Shown one piece after another: positions 1 to 12,954 of a DNA stretch of 64,000 nt. This DNA is from Sabellastarte sp. h YS-2021 (taxonomy: Eukaryota > Annelida > Polychaeta > Sabellida > Sabellidae). A model generated the notes under the pieces. It was not told the DNA's origin. It saw nothing but the letters and a program-made list of their open reading frames with translations, and searched no databases. How positions within the stretch are numbered: the stretch's first letter is position 1; each line of letters begins with the position of its first letter. Made by a program: the position numbers and the translations under genes. Location: positions 44,680,241-44,744,240 of the forward strand of contig OZ024939.1 of NCBI GenBank assembly GCA_964017235.1, read 5' to 3'.

Positions 1-1135
1 AATTTTCCCCTCCCCAAAAATGGCGGCCATTTTGAATTTTCGAATTTTTGCCAAAAATTGCAAAACACAAATTTGCTTCTATCTCCTTAACCGTGCGAGA
101 TAGAGCGATTTCGTCGAAATTTTCGACCCACAGGGTATCTAAGGAATGCAATCTTTGCAATTTTCCAAAAATTTTCCCCTCCCCAAAAATGGCGGCCATT
201 TTGAATTTTCGAATTTTTGCCAAAAATGGCAAAACACAAATTTGCTTCTATCTCCTTAACCGTGCGAGATAGAGCGATTTCATCGAAATTTTCGACCCAC
301 AGGGTATCTAAGGAATGTAATATTTGCAATTTTCAAAAAATTTTCCCCTCCCCAAAAATGGCGGCCATTTTGAATTTTCGAATTTTTGCCAAAAATGGCA
401 AAACACAAATTTGCTTCTATCTCCTTAACCGTGCGAGATAGAGCGATTTCGTCGAAATTTTCGACCCACAGGGTATCTAAGGAATGCAATCTTTGCAATT
501 TTCCAAAAATTTTCCCCTCCCCAAAAATGGCGGCCATTTTGAATTTTCGAATTTTTGCCAAAAATGGCAAAACACAAATTTGCTTCTATCTCCTTAACCG
601 TGCCAGATAGAGTGATTTCGTCAAAATTTTCGACCCACAGGGTATCTGAGCATTGTACTCTTGGTAATTTCTAAAAAATTTTCCCCTCCCCTAAAATGGC
701 GGCCATTTTGAATTTTCAAATTTTTGCCAAAAATGGCAAAACACAAATTTGCTTCTATCTCCTTAACCATGCGAGATAGAGCGATTTCGTCGAAATTTTC
801 AACCCACAGGGTATCTAAGGAATGTAATCTTTGCAATTTTCAAAAAATTTTCCCCTCCCCAAAAATGGCAGCCATTTTGAATTTTCGAATTTTTGCCCAA
901 AATGGAAAAACACAAACTGGCCTTAACCGTGCAAAATAGAGTTATTTTGTTGAAATTTTCGACCCATAGGGTATCTAAGAAATGTACTCTTGGCAATTTT
1001 CAAAAAAATTTCCTTTTCCCAATAATGGCGGCCATTTTGAATTTTCAAATTTTTGCCAAAAATAGAAAAACAGGAATTGGCTTCTATCTTCTTAACCGTG
1101 CAAGATAGAGTGATTTCGTCAAAATTTTCAACCCA
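1..1135. repeat. 169-bp tandem array, interior of a truncated Helitron-like element
   Basis: Seven head-to-tail units. The landmark ATGGCGGCCATTTT occurs at 20, 189, 358, 527, 696, 865 and 1024, so the period is 169 bp, with one unit of 159. Each unit also holds an ATCTCCTTAACCGTGCGAGA phrase and a 'gagcgatttcgtcgaaattt' phrase. The same unit and the same 169-bp period recur at 39689-40196 inside the element at 39129-43245. This array is therefore probably the right part of another copy cut by the window edge. The short overlapping reading frames on both strands are by-products of the repeat. Confidence 0.9.
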
Positions 1136-2773
1136 ACCAATGCAAAAAGGCATGAAGCTGAAATAAATTACATCTACACTATCAAATATTTAAGCATCAT
1201 TGATATATTTTACAAATGAAACAGGGTCTTGTAAGACTACTGTACAATTTGGGCAAAAGGTTCATGGGTGGACATTACACATGATAATGTGTGTTCTTCT
1301 ATGCTATCCTGTTTCTATTCGCATCTACTATCAACAGGGCGGCCTATTTCTAGTTTTTTTCTGAAATTATAGTTGAAAAAAGTGAGTTTTTTGCGAGATT
1401 CTAGCTGATGCAGCAGTGAGGGGGTAGATAAGAGCACTTGGAGATGTTGACACCAGTAGGACAGTACACAACAATGAGTGTCTTGAGTGTGTGCACCTGA
1501 TTAGAATATGAGGACAGTGTGGACGTGACTGGATGCATGTCAGCACTCACTTCTGTCATGTACTTCTGTATACTCTGTACACTCTGCAGTGGACAGATGG
1601 ACTTGTTATACAACAGATGCACAAGTTTGTTCACCTGTTTTGCATATTTTACAATGCAAGATCTTTACTCTTCATTCTTAAATGTTTGCTTCTATAAAAT
1701 AGTTTCACAGTTTTACTCAACTTTGCAAGTAAATTTTTTACTCGGTCCGATGGTCTGATTTGGTCCCTTTGATATTTTGGCCTTGACATTTATTTGTTGG
1801 CTTTGTGCATCCTCTCCGCTGTTTTATGTGCTGTCATCTTGACATGATTTCACAAAGCTCCTGTAGTTCTTGAGGTCTTCTTTATTATAAGTATAACAAG
1901 TTTTTCGTGACATATTTTATATTTTACAGATGTTGCTGTTAATGTTTACACTTCTGACATAACTACACATGACAAATTTCTCCTAACATATTCTACATTT
2001 TACTGATATTACTGTTAACCTTCCTACTCATTCTGTGTCACACTTCTGACATAGCTTATGCAGAATGGAGTCGTTCGTTATATTATGGCACACTGTATCT
2101 TAAAACACAGGAGGAGTCAACAACTTGTGTTTGAGCTGGGAGACTTAAGGCTATACACATTCTGTGTTGTTGCTGGATGTCCTCAGATGGGCAGATCAGA
2201 GTTGATCAGGCATGGCAGATCTAGTCCTGTCAGTAATAATACAATAATACGTGCGTGCACTCCAAATCCCAACTGACCCTTTGAATCATGGCATACCATT
2301 TCCATGAGTTGACTGTATCTCCAAGTACAGAACATTAAGGTAACTGCGTAAAGGATATTTAACAAAATACAGTGCCAGTTATTCCCTCAGACCCTCTGAA
2401 CCCTGTTCTATTTATCTGATCTTCCCATTTCCCTGCTTATTCTAAAGATAATATTCATTTCCATTTTAACTGTTGCAAAAACACATGTAATATCAGGTTA
2501 TTGTGCATGTCTATGTTACTTAGTTTCAGATGACCTGCTTAGTATTTTGTTGTTTCTGTATAGATGCCTCTCTGTCAGATGACTTCTTGTAGGTTATTGT
2601 GCACTTTTATGTAATTGCGTCCTATATGACCTCTCTCTACCACTGTGTTATTTCAATGTTGATGTCTGTGTTTCAGTTGACCTGTTGTAAAGTTTTTGTA
2701 CAGTTGTATGTTCTTACATTTTAGTCTGTAGATTTACCAATGGTTGATTTCTATATTGTTGCCTCTATTACAG
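1136..2773 (+). other. TRAK intron sequence with no recognised exon
   Basis: I see no convincing exon here. From about 1905 to 2050 there is a weak duplication (acatattttatattttacag ... cacttctgacata). From about 2520 to 2773 the string 'cag(a/t)tgac(c/t)t' recurs at about 2526, 2574, 2676 and 2771. Only the last copy is the real acceptor and start of the first TRAK exon in the window. This looks like a decayed acceptor-side array. Confidence 0.5.
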
Positions 2774-2882
2774 ATGACCTGTCCTTCTTGCTGGCAAAGA
2801 GTCCAGAGGACACTGCAGCCACCTTCACATACACCACTTCGAAAGTCATGCACCCCACAGAAAATTACAGCCCAAACAGCAG
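2774..2882 (+). CDS. TRAK: TRAK exon a (first in window)
   Basis: Acceptor ttacag|AT at 2773/2774 and donor AGCAG|gtcagt at 2882/2883. It enters with one base from the previous exon and leaves in phase 2. It encodes DDLSFLLAKSPEDT..., then the TRAK signature TFTYTTSKVMHP. The ATG at the exon start belongs to a different frame whose splice to the next exon hits a stop at once, so it is not used. Confidence 0.78.
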
Positions 2883-5189
2883 GTCAGTCAGACATCACCT
2901 TAAAAACTCATGTAATGTGTTTTATCGTACAGTTTTAACAACATAAAAAGTGTTATATTATTGTTACCCTACTTTTAACTCAGTAGCTTTTGATGCACTT
3001 TTGATAACATTATAGCCTATGATCAAGATACTTTGTAGTAGCACATCTTCAGTTGTTCACCAGATAAATCATTTCATCTCTACTTCCATAAAACACACCA
3101 AGTAGACAGAAGCCAGGACTCTTCACATAAACCCTTCCAACTAGTATGGTCGAAAAAGATTCAGTGTAAATTTGTTTCTTCTAAAACAGTTCAGTGTGAA
3201 GTAGGTTCCAGTATACATGACAGATAAATGGCACACAGTTGTATTTTATATGTGTCAGGGTGACTGAAGTGACCCAGACTGCCACCAGACCCACCAGTTT
3301 GCCACTACAGCAGAACACGCCTGAAGCTCACGGCACCTCAACATTTAGCATGAACCGCGGGCTGGCAGAGGCTCTACAGGAGCGAGATGTGAAGCAAGAG
3401 AAGGCTGACTCAGAGGAACATAAAGGTAAGTGTTTTAAAGTAAAAATCCCAAGGTTCTGTAAGAGAGAGATGTGAAGCAAGAGAAGGCTGACACAGAGGA
3501 ACATAAAGGTAAGTGTTTTAAAGTAAAAATCCCAAGGTTCTGTAAGAGAGAGATGTGAAGCAAGAGAAGGCTGACTCAGAGGAACATAAAGGTAAGTGTT
3601 TTAAAGTAAAAATCCCAAGGTTCTGTAAGAGAGAGATGTGAAGCAAGAGAAGGCTGACTCAGAGGAACATAAAGGTAAGTGTTTTAAAGCAAACCCCCCT
3701 TAGATTCAGCCCCAGAGGAATGTGAATAAATGGAAGGCTGACACAGAGGAACATAAAGGTAAGAATGTTAAAAACTGCAAGAGTCTACAGGAGAGAGATG
3801 TGAAGAAAGAGAAGGCTGGCACGGTGCAAGTTAAAAGTAAGTGACTGAAAAGAAGGAGTAAACAGTTCTACATGAGTGAGGTATGTGGCAAGAGAAGGAC
3901 AGAGTCAAAGGGTAAGAGACTGAATGACACCCAGATTCTAAAGGAGAAAGACATTCACCAAAAAAGAGTGACAGAGAGACGAATCAAGGTAAGAGTGTAT
4001 AAATCAGAAATAAAGGTTAGACATTGAAATCAGTGACTGACAGTTTCTACATAAAAAAAAAGAAAAATATATTTATAAAAATATATTATTTCTATTTCTC
4101 TGTATTTCAGGTCTGATGTCTCTCTTCACCTCCTGGTTGCGAGCACCGCGCCGTTTCTCCAGTCTAGTCACAGAGACGCCCGCCTCCAGCCATCAGTCTC
4201 ACACCAGTACTGTGTACACCCAGGCCTCCATGTACGTCCCGCCGCTCCCCGGCATCAACTCCAAGCCCATGAAGCACCAGCCTGAACAGGCCTACCTACA
4301 ACTGGTCAGCAAGATGAACGAGCACGGACCACACAGCATCCTGGGCATTGCAGAGAAGACTGGCATCTCCCCAGTAAAACGGGACCCCGTGGACGTGGGA
4401 CTCAACACTATGATGCTGATACGCAGGAACCGCATCACCGGGGCGACGGGCCAAAACAAGGCACAGACCCTACTGAGTGGCAGCGAGAGAGGTGGCCGCC
4501 CTGACAGCGGCATCCTAGGCAGAGTGGCACTAGCCAAATCAAAGAGTCTGAAGAATCAGGTGTTGAGTAGAACTGGACTGGGTGCCTGCACCAGTCCCCA
4601 GCAAGGTGTGATCAACAGACCGGACATCACCAGAAGTAAACAGACTGAGCACAGTAGCCCTGAGCAGACATCCAGAACAGGTTTAATGAATGCAGTACTG
4701 AGTGGGATGTCACCACTCAACTCAGGGCAATGCTGCAATACACCGGATAACACTGCCACTACACCCCGACACCCAGTCAGTGCCCCCAGACACTCCACCA
4801 GTACCCCCCGCCTCTCACAGGGTACTGCAGGGGGTATACCCCCCTTGGGCCTCCTGTCAGTGAGCACTCAGCAGACTAGTCTCCACACAGGTCCCGTGTA
4901 CCAGACCAGTGTGGCGGGTCTGGGTTACGCAGTCAGTCCCCCCAGTATACACTCAGTTACCACAGCGAGAGACAATGTGTACAACACCGCACCCCCACAC
5001 TCGGGTACCAATGTGGGTACTGGTACTGTCCACTCCCCTCACAAAACCCCCAGACCTCAAAGCTCCAAGACTAAGTCGGTGTACAACAGTGCAGAGGCCA
5101 CCATCAAAATCCTCGGCCAGGCAGTGAGGGCAAGAGAAAGCTGTGAGATGCTGGGTGGGCTGACGTCTACCCCCTTCAGTAAGTCCTAA
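2774..5189 (+). CDS. TRAK: TRAK/Milton mitochondrial trafficking adaptor, 3' end of gene (partial)
   Basis: Three exons (2774-2882, 3259-3425, 4111-5189) join in one frame with matching phases. The first carries TFTYTTSKVMHP, matching the TFTFTT-x-RILHP signature of vertebrate TRAK1/TRAK2. The second carries GTSTFSMNRGLAEALQERDV, matching the Ser/Thr-rich 'SLAxLLQERGI' block that follows it in TRAK proteins. The third is a long Ser/Thr/Pro-rich tail with an IRRNR motif near residue 103 of the exon, ending at TAA 5187-5189. TRAK/Milton proteins bind Miro on mitochondria and recruit kinesin-1 and dynein; the coiled-coil HAP1-like N-terminus would be encoded left of the window. The large last exon fits the family. 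One doubt is that TTCA|GTAAGT at 5178/5179 would also be a good splice donor, so the exon could continue elsewhere. The assignment rests on remembered motif similarity, not on a search. Confidence 0.78.
3259..3425 (+). CDS. TRAK: TRAK exon b
   Basis: Acceptor tgtgtcag|GG at 3258/3259 and donor CATAAAG|gtaagt at 3425/3426. Phase 2 in, phase 1 out. It encodes the STFS...GLAEALQERDVKQEK block. The last 42 nt of this exon, together with 41 nt of the following intron, are the seed of the 83-bp array that follows. Confidence 0.78.
3384..3990 (+). repeat. 83-bp tandem array made of exon end plus splice donor
   Basis: The string GAGATGTGAAGC starts at 3384 (inside the TRAK exon), 3467, 3550 and 3633, an exact 83-bp period. 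Each unit repeats the last 42 exon bases, the AAAG|gtaagtg donor and 41 intron bases. More diverged copies follow to about 3990, still with 'gaacataaaggtaag' and 'gagagatgtgaag' blocks. The intron therefore contains at least four additional strong GT donors. Confidence 0.92.
4111..5189 (+). CDS. TRAK: TRAK last exon, Ser/Thr/Pro-rich tail
   Basis: Acceptor tgtatttcag|GT at 4110/4111 in phase 1. The frame is open for 1077 nt to TAA at 5187. The N-terminal third is the more protein-like part (LFTSWLRAPRRFSS; HSILGIAEKTGISPVKR). The rest is low-complexity Thr/Ser/Pro/Gln. Base composition is clearly richer in GC than the flanks. Codon use and splice phase support coding. The exact C-terminus is uncertain because of the alternative donor at 5179. 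Confidence 0.75.
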
Positions 5190-5202
5190 CAGGTTAGGGG
5201 TA

Positions 5203-5640
5203 CACGTCTATCAGTGGTAACATCCACTGAATACACATCTAGCAATGGTGACAGCCACTGTATGCACATCCATCAGTGGTAACATTCACTGAATACATAC
5301 CCATCAGTGGTATAATTCACTGAATACACATCCATCAGTGGTATAATTCACTGAATACACGTCCATCAGTAGTATAAGTCACTGTATACACATCCATCAG
5401 TGGTAACATTCACTGAATACACATCCATCAGTGGTATAATTCACTGAATACACATCCATCAGTGGTAACATTAACTGTATACAAACCCATCAGTGGTAAC
5501 ATTTACTGTATACAAACCCATCAGTGGTAACATTCACTGTATACAAACCCATCAGTGGTAACATTTACTGTATACAAACCCATCAGTGGTAACATCCACT
5601 GTATACACATCCATCAGTGGTATAATTCACTGTATATGTG
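5203..5640 (+). repeat. 31-bp tandem array after the TRAK coding end
   Basis: About 14 units of the type 'catcagtggtaacattcact' plus 11 bases. Phase landmarks at 5209, 5271, 5302, 5333 and 5364 give a 31-bp period. It starts within 20 bp of the TRAK stop codon or possible donor, so it lies in the 3' UTR or the adjacent intron. Confidence 0.85.
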
Positions 5641-6940
5641 TGTCAGTAAGTAACAGATTCTGTGTGTCATAGTATACTATTCATCTGAGTATACTGTAAC
5701 ATCCACAGCGTTCATCTCGGTGTGTTATAACATCATTATTTACTCATCACTAAGTCCTACAACTGCTGTGTACAAATTGAATTGTGAAGGAGTAGAGTTG
5801 TGAAATTTGTTGTGATACCTTCCCACTATCTTACAGGGCCATATTCCCAAAGTTGATCAGTAAAAAGTAAGTTAATTCAGTAAATTGAGCAGAAGTTAAG
5901 CAAGAAAACCAGTAATTGAGGCAGTTTGAGGCAATATTTCACACAGGTTGACTTGTCCTTTTTGTGAATACTTGTTAATGGTCCTAACTTCTACTCAACA
6001 CAAATAATGTTCTATTCAGTAGAATAGACAGCTTGGTGCTTTACCACGATCTGCAGCTCTTGCCACCCCGTAACATGTCTCATGGTGTGCTATTCTGTCC
6101 TCAGTAGGCAGGAATCTGACATTGGTAACACAGGGTCACTGCTCTGAAGTCTATGCATTTGGTGTTTGATGTGGTCATATCAGGTATGTGATGGTCTCAG
6201 TGTCAACTCCTAACTATGTCATTTGTTTGTGATCTATTACAGCTGAGCATATGAAACGGTGCGTTAGCAATTGTAACCAAAGTATTTTTTCTATTTTTGT
6301 AAGGATTGTACAGAGTGAGAAGGCCTAGACACTTTGTAGGAGGTTAAAATTGTGAGAATTGTAATCAAATAGTGTTTTAACAAAGTCTGAGACAGGCCAG
6401 GATAAGAGGCTCTCATTGTGATAGTTTTGTACCCAGTGACACTGATATTCAGCTGTTAATTGGTTCTATTTACACATTGCAAAAAGCACTGTATACCGTC
6501 TGTCATAAACATTATGAAGATTATGATTAAAATAATGTTTACTTATATTTTAACAAGAAATATATCGTGGCATAATATCTCTAGAACATAATTTTATAAC
6601 TTGCATAACTTTACCCTGAATATGTTTACTGCTGTCTTTTGTTTTTCTTTTTTGACGATTGGAGTTCAGGAGTGTGCATAATTTATATCACATACTTCAA
6701 TAGGCTGTTAAAAATAGGCTATTAAAATTTAAATGACATTGGAAGGAAGTTTATATGTAGTATCTGTGTTAAAACAAATGGAGAAGCTATTTGATATAAA
6801 TCTCGAGGCAAAATTATGCAAAAAAAGATATATTTAAAGCACTCTGATGGTTTCAGTATAAATGAAATTCTTATGATAAATGATAAAACTTGCTTAAGTA
6901 AACTGTTTTTATGTCAGCTGACTTGTCAGTCAGCTGACAT
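5641..6940. other. Intergenic or 3' UTR, no gene seen
   Basis: Mostly unique AT-rich sequence. At 5837-5855 'gggccatattcccaaag' resembles one end of the GGGGCCGTATTC-type MITEs found later, but I see no partner end. At 6913-6940 the palindrome GTCAGCTGAC occurs twice just before the Helitron-like element. Confidence 0.5.
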
Positions 6941-7389
6941 TATGTCGTCACTCTGCGGCGTGGGCGTACGCGTCCGCGTACGCGTCCGCGTCCGCGTGAA
7001 CAACTTCTTCTCCAAAACTACAAGGCCTAGAGACGTGCTGTTTTTTTTAAAAGATACCTTATCTATCGAGGATGAAAAATTGTTCAAGGCATGCAAATCT
7101 GTCTGTTCGTCTGTTTGCTAGAGACATTACAAGGGGGGTACCCCCACCAAAAGTGTGAAAATTTCAACACTTAATCACAATTTTCTCAGTGACTATTGCA
7201 GGGATTTCTCTCATATCTTGCATATATGTACTAGGCCAGAGGTAGATTCTCTTGTGTGAGTATGAGACCTGGATCTGTCTTACTTTTTTTTTAATAAATT
7301 TTTTTAATAATTTTTAATGCATTAAAATTCATGAAATCATGCACAAAATCATTTATAACTTCAAAAGTGTTGCATTTAGAGCATTTTGT

Positions 7390-9690
7390 TAAAATATGTT
7401 ATTCAGCTACTTTTTTCATAGCTACAATATGGTGAGTAAGTTGGGTGCCTGTCTCAATAGCTAAGTGAGTAATAGCTACTTTTGGGCTTTTCAGTAACTT
7501 CCATCATGAGTAAAATCACTTGTAACTTAAAAACTATTGCATTTACAGAATTTCGTATAAATATGTTATTCAGCTACTTTTGGGTCAGCTATAACATAGT
7601 AAAATTTTAGACCTGTAGCTCATGGCATAGCTGAGTAATAGCTACTTTTAGGTTATCACTGTTGAGTAAATCGCTTATAACTTCAAAACTATTGCATTTA
7701 GAGAATTTCGTATAAATATGTTATTCAGCTACTTTTGGGTCAGCTATAACATAGTAAAATTTCAGACCTGTAGCTCATGGCATAGCTGAGTAATAGCTAC
7801 TTTTAGGTTATCACTGTTGAGTAAATCGCTTATAACTTGGAAACTATTGCATTTACAGTATTTTGTTTCAATATGTTATTCACCTATTTTGGGATCAGCT
7901 ATAACATAGTGAAGTTTCAGATCTGTGGCTCATTGCATAGCTGAGTAATAGCTACTTTGAAGTTCTCACTATTGAGTAAATCACTTGTAACTTAAAACCT
8001 ATTGCATTTAGAGAGTTTCGTATAAATATGTTATTCAGCTACTTTTGGGCCAGCTATAACATAGTAAAATTTCAGACCTGTAGCTCATGGCATAGCTGAG
8101 TAATAGCTACTTTTAGGTCATCACTATTGAGTAAATCAGTTGTAACTTCAAAACTATTGCATTTACAGTATTTTGCTTAAATATGTTGTTCACCTACTTT
8201 TGGGTCAGCTATAACATAGTAAAATTTCAGACCTGTAGCTCATTGCATAGCTGAGTAATAACTACTTTGAGGTTCTCACTGTTGAGTAAATCAGTTGTAA
8301 TTGCAAAACTATTGCATTTAGAGAATTTAATCTAAATATGTTATTCAGCTACTTTTGGGTCAGCTATAACATAGTAAAATTTCAGATCTGTAGCTCATGG
8401 CATAGCTGAGTAACAGCTACTTTTAGGTCATCACTATTGAGTAAATCAGTTGTTACTTGAAAACTATTGCATGTACAGTATTTTGCTTAAATATGTTGTT
8501 CACCTACTTTTGGGTCAGCTATAACATAGTAAAATTTCAGACCTGTAGCTCATGGCATAGCTGAGTAATAGCTACTTTGAGGTTATCACTGTTGAGTAAA
8601 TCGCTTATAACTTGGAAATTATTGCATTTAGAGTATTTTGTTTCAATATGTTATTCACCTATTTTGGGGTCAGCTATAACATAGTGAAGTTCCAGACCTG
8701 TGACTCATTGCATAGCTGAGTAATAGCTACTTTGAAGTTCTCAATGTTGAGTAAATCACTTATAATTTGAAAACTATTGCATTTAGAGAATTTAGTATAA
8801 ATATGTTATTCAGCTACTTTTGTGTCAGCTATAACATAGTAAAATTTCAGACCTGTAGCTCATGGCATAGCTGAGTAATAGCTACTTTGAGGTTATCACT
8901 GTTGAGTAAATCACTTATAACTTGGAAACTATTGCATTTAGAGTATTTTGTTGCAATATGTTATTCACCTATTTTGGGGTCAGCTATAACATAGTGAAGT
9001 TCCAGACCTGTGGCTCATTGCATAGCTGAGTAATAGCTACTTTGAAGTTCTCACTGTTGAGTAAATCAGTTGTAATTGGAAAACTATTGCCTTTACAGAA
9101 ATTTGTGCAAATATGTTATTCAGCTACTTTTGGGTCAGCTATAACATAGTGAAATTACAGACCTGTAGGTCATGGCACAACTGAGCAATAGCTATTCTCA
9201 GGCACTGACTGTTGAGTAAATCGGCTGTAACTTGAAAAATATTGCATTTGGAGTATTTTGTTAAAATATATTGTTCACCTACTTTTGGGTTAGCTTTTGG
9301 GTTAGCTATAATATTACAGACCTATAGCTCATGGCATAGCGGAGCAATAGCTATTTTCAGGTTCTCACTATTGAGTAAATCAGTTGTAACTTGAAAACTA
9401 TTGCATTTACAGTATTTTGCTTAAATATGTTGTTCACCTACTTTTAGGTCAGCTATAACAGAGCAAAAATTCAGACATGTAGCTCATTGCATAGCTGAGT
9501 AATAGTTACTTTGAGGTTCTCACTCTTGAGTAAATCAGTTGTAACTTTAAAACTATTACATTTAGAGTATTTTGTTAAATATGTTATTCACAGACGTTTT
9601 GGTCAGCTATAACATAGTGAAATTGCAGACCTCTATGTCATGGCATAGCTGAGCAATAGCTTCTTTCAGGTTCTCACTGTTGAGTAAATC
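7390..9690 (+). repeat. 155-bp tandem array in family H1
   Basis: About 15 units containing 'gagtaaatc', 'actattgcatttagag', 'atgttattcagctacttttg', 'gtcagctataacatagt' and 'agacctgtagctcat'. The gttgagtaaa landmark at 7661 and 7816 gives the 155-bp period. The same array is present in copy 2 (about 23,340-25,226). Confidence 0.9.
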
Positions 9691-9699
9691 ATTGTATCC

Positions 9700-10510
9700 A
9701 ACCTGTAGGAAATCATGGGCTGGGAATCTGTTAATATGGTCCGATTTGACCTTGGAACCCTCCTTCAAGGTCAAATGAGGATAGCCAAACATAAAAGTGC
9801 TTATAACTCGCTTATTATTGGTCCTAGAGGTTTGGAATGAAAACCAACCTATAGAAAATCATGAGCTGGGAATTTTTTGGTGTGGTCGGATTTCACCTTG
9901 GACCCCTCCTTCAAGGTCAAATGAGGATAGCCAAACTTAAAAGTGCTTATAACTTGCTTATTATTGGTGCTAGAGGTTTGGAATGGAAAACCAACCTATA
10001 GAAAATCATGGGCTGGGAATCTTTTGGTGTGGTCAGGTTTGACCTTAGACCCCTCCTTCCAGGTCAAACGAAGATAGTCAAACTTAAAGTGCTTATAACT
10101 CGCGTATTATTGGTCTTGGAGGTTTGGGATGGTAAACCAACATATAGGAAATCATGGGCTGGGATTCTTTTGGTGTGGTCAGATTTGACCTGGGACCCCT
10201 CCTTCAAGGTCAATTGAGGATAGCCAAACTTACAATTGCTTATAACTCGCTTATTATTGGTCCTACAGGTTTGGGATGGTAAACAAGCTACAGGAAATCA
10301 TGGGCTGGGAATTTTTTGTGTGGTCGGATTTGACCTTAGACCCGTCCGTCAAGGTCAAACAAGGATAGCCAAACTTAAAAAGTGCCTATGACTCACTTAT
10401 TATTGGTCCGAGAGGTTTGGGATGGTAAACCATCCTAAATTCTTTGGCTGGGAATCTTTTGGTATGGTCAGATTTGACCTTTGGATCCCTTCTTCATGGT
10501 CGAATGAGGA
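9700..10510 (+). repeat. About 145-bp tandem array in family H1
   Basis: Five to six units built on 'atcatgggctgggaat', 'tggtgtggtcggatttgacc', 'ccctccttcaaggtcaa' and 'gcttataactcgcttattat'. The gggctggg landmark at 9717, 9863 and 10010 gives 146-147 bp. It recurs at 32310-33115 in copy 2. Confidence 0.88.
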
Positions 10511-10776
10511 TATTGCATTTATAGTATTTCTTTAAATATTTTTAACCTACTTTTTACACTTAAACAATTACCTTGTTACTTTATTTCATAATACCATTTG
10601 CAGGGCACAGCTTTTTTGTCCTTTTCTTCTGTCAGCTTCGGAATATCTTTCGAACAACTGTATTTCTGTACAGCCCTTTCCCTGATAATTATGCTTTCCT
10701 CTCATTATCACCATCACAAATCAAAAACATTCAGTCAGCTGACACAGTGCCCGTTCACGGGCACTCTCCTCTTGTT

Positions 10777-12954
10777 CAAATATTCCATTGTAAAATTCTT
10801 GCTGCTTCTTCTTTGTCACATACCTGAGCTTTCTGGAATTAAATTGAAATTGGAAGTCTGGTCCACCCAACAACATTTGTAAGGAATGATTTCATTGGCT
10901 GTTATAGATCTACAGGATCAAAACATGTTTAAAATTGTACTTATTCATACACAGAATCTCCATAATATTAACATAGTAACCAGGTGACCAATTTTAAAGG
11001 TACACTTTTGAAAAAATTGTGGTTTACAAATATATAAATGATATGAAATTTTATGATAATTATCACCGCTTCATATCAATGCAAACGGTTGAATATTTTT
11101 AGAAATATCTATTGAATTTAGCACTGGTCAAGATTTCTAACAATCGTGTTCCTTTCACTTCATTGGGGATAAATAAATAGATGGACCACATACTGTATGA
11201 ATGAAAAGTGTTCATGTTTTCAGAAATAATGTAATCTCTCAAATCCTTCCAGTTGTATTGGAGGTGATCGTAATGCTATATTTTGCAGTATGATGTTTAT
11301 GAATTTTTAACTTCTGTAATGTGACATTGGTGCATTTATAGTCATATTCAGTTGTGTAGGTAATAATTGTTTGCTTCTTTACCATAAAAGAGGATGCCTC
11401 TAAAAGAAGCTTTGCAGTTTCTTCTGTTGATGTGCTTTTCATATTGTGAATGCATAAAAAAACAATTTTTGTTCAGTGGCAAGAATTGGGTCATTGTTTC
11501 TAGTCACGGAGATGGTACAATCACAAAATGTGTAGAGTAGCTATACAACAAAACCTTTTTTTTTACCAAGCTTATTTCATTTTAGCCATATTTCTTATTT
11601 TTTTCATGTTCTTCACTAAAAATGCTTTTTACTGGTTGTAGCAATGTAGAATGTTAGTACAACTTACATGGGTTGTAAATATGTTGCTTGTATCAGGTTT
11701 TGACCTGTGACATCATTTTTCAATGTCAAATGATTTCCCCATTCTAAAGGGCCTTTGTGTAGCCTATGTTTAGCGCTAAATTTGTCTCATCCAGGGATAT
11801 ACATTCTATCAAAATAAAATTTCTAGCTCGTTTGCATAAGCATCCAAAATTAGCATCAAAACAGGCATCGTTGAAGATGTACATGTTTCTTGCCAGTAAG
11901 TAAAAAAAGAGAAACAATACAGGTATAGGTTGTGTCTTGCTCAAAGAGCTTAAGTGCATAAAAATGTGATTCAATGTGTTCCCCAGTACTGGTCAACTTC
12001 TGATGAGGTCTGTGAATACACATTTTCATAAATAGCTTTTCAAACTGCTGAAAGGCCCAAGTAGCTCATAGCAACCCATTGAAGAGAGTAAATTTCTGTG
12101 ACATTTGTGTCTTTCCTGTTAACCTGTAACAAATGTATACTTTTCACAATTTCAGGGATGAAAGTCATAGCAGGTTGAGCCAAAGTTATCAGGATTGTCA
12201 TTTGAACCCAGCACTACCAGTTCACTATTTACTGGTGGAGTGACCAGTACGTTTGTATTTAAAGTTTACAACTCACTGTGATTGCTTTCAATTTCTCTGT
12301 GTCAAGCATATAGTGTAGTGTGTACTGATATCTGATAGAGGCTGCAGGTTTGTACATTATTTAATAGTCCAATCAGAATTGTAGTCTTCCATATTATTTA
12401 CTCATTTAATCTTAAAAGATGTATATATTGTGCGTAAGTTATTAATAAATAACAGTTACAACAGTGTTTGATAATTCATTTGCAATAAAGTTACCATTAA
12501 ATTGAAAAAAGAGTTTTTGTGCTTTTCAGTTTGGGAACCCACACTGCCTTACATAGAAGGTAAAAATCATTGTTAATTAAGTATCAATCTCAGTACTTAA
12601 GATGTTCATTTTGATCCTGTAAGTTTTTATTATCTCTGAAAAGCCTAAGGTTCTTTCTTTTAAGAGTTATAAACATTAAGCAAGTCAAAACATATTTTGC
12701 CTTCAGGTATTGCTAAATGGCTTATGAATTTTGCTGCATGGAATTTTTACATTTTATTGTTTAAGCTGAATCCACATCTATATAAATATGATGCCTGCCT
12801 GTCTAACTGAAACCCACAGTCAGATTAATCCCCTCCCCCATCTGCACAAAAACACAACCCCTCATAATACACAACACAACTCAAAACTATTCACTTTTCA
12901 AAACTAAATCTTAAGTTTTCCCAGGATAAAAAAAGTCCTTTATCAGTATTTCAG
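10777..12954. other. Unique intergenic sequence, nothing recognised
   Basis: AT-rich, no array, no TIR pair and no exon-like reading frame that I can support. Confidence 0.5.

Larger units (their letters stand above)
6941..10776 (+). mobile_element. Helitron-like non-autonomous element, family H1, copy 1
   Basis: The element boundaries come from comparison with the second copy at 22793-33401. Shared sequence starts at tatgtcgtcactctg and stops after ctcctcttgtt. Just inside the left end is a GC-rich minisatellite (GTACGCGTCCGC units, 6965-6998), then 'aacttcttctccaaaactac'. The body is a 155-bp array followed by a 145-bp array. Close to the right end is a perfect hairpin, AGTGCCCG-TTCA-CGGGCACT (10746-10765), with 11 nt after it. 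A 3' hairpin close to the end, no protein and no obvious target duplication fit a Helitron-like element; this class is an inference. Confidence 0.65.

Noticed and set aside
1-1153. Overlapping 60-96-codon frames on both strands in the 169-bp array
   Set aside because: They recur with the repeat period on both strands and resemble no protein. Open frames are a by-product of the unit.
4556-4867. 103-codon minus-strand frame in the TRAK last exon
   Set aside because: Antisense shadow of a GC-rich coding exon.
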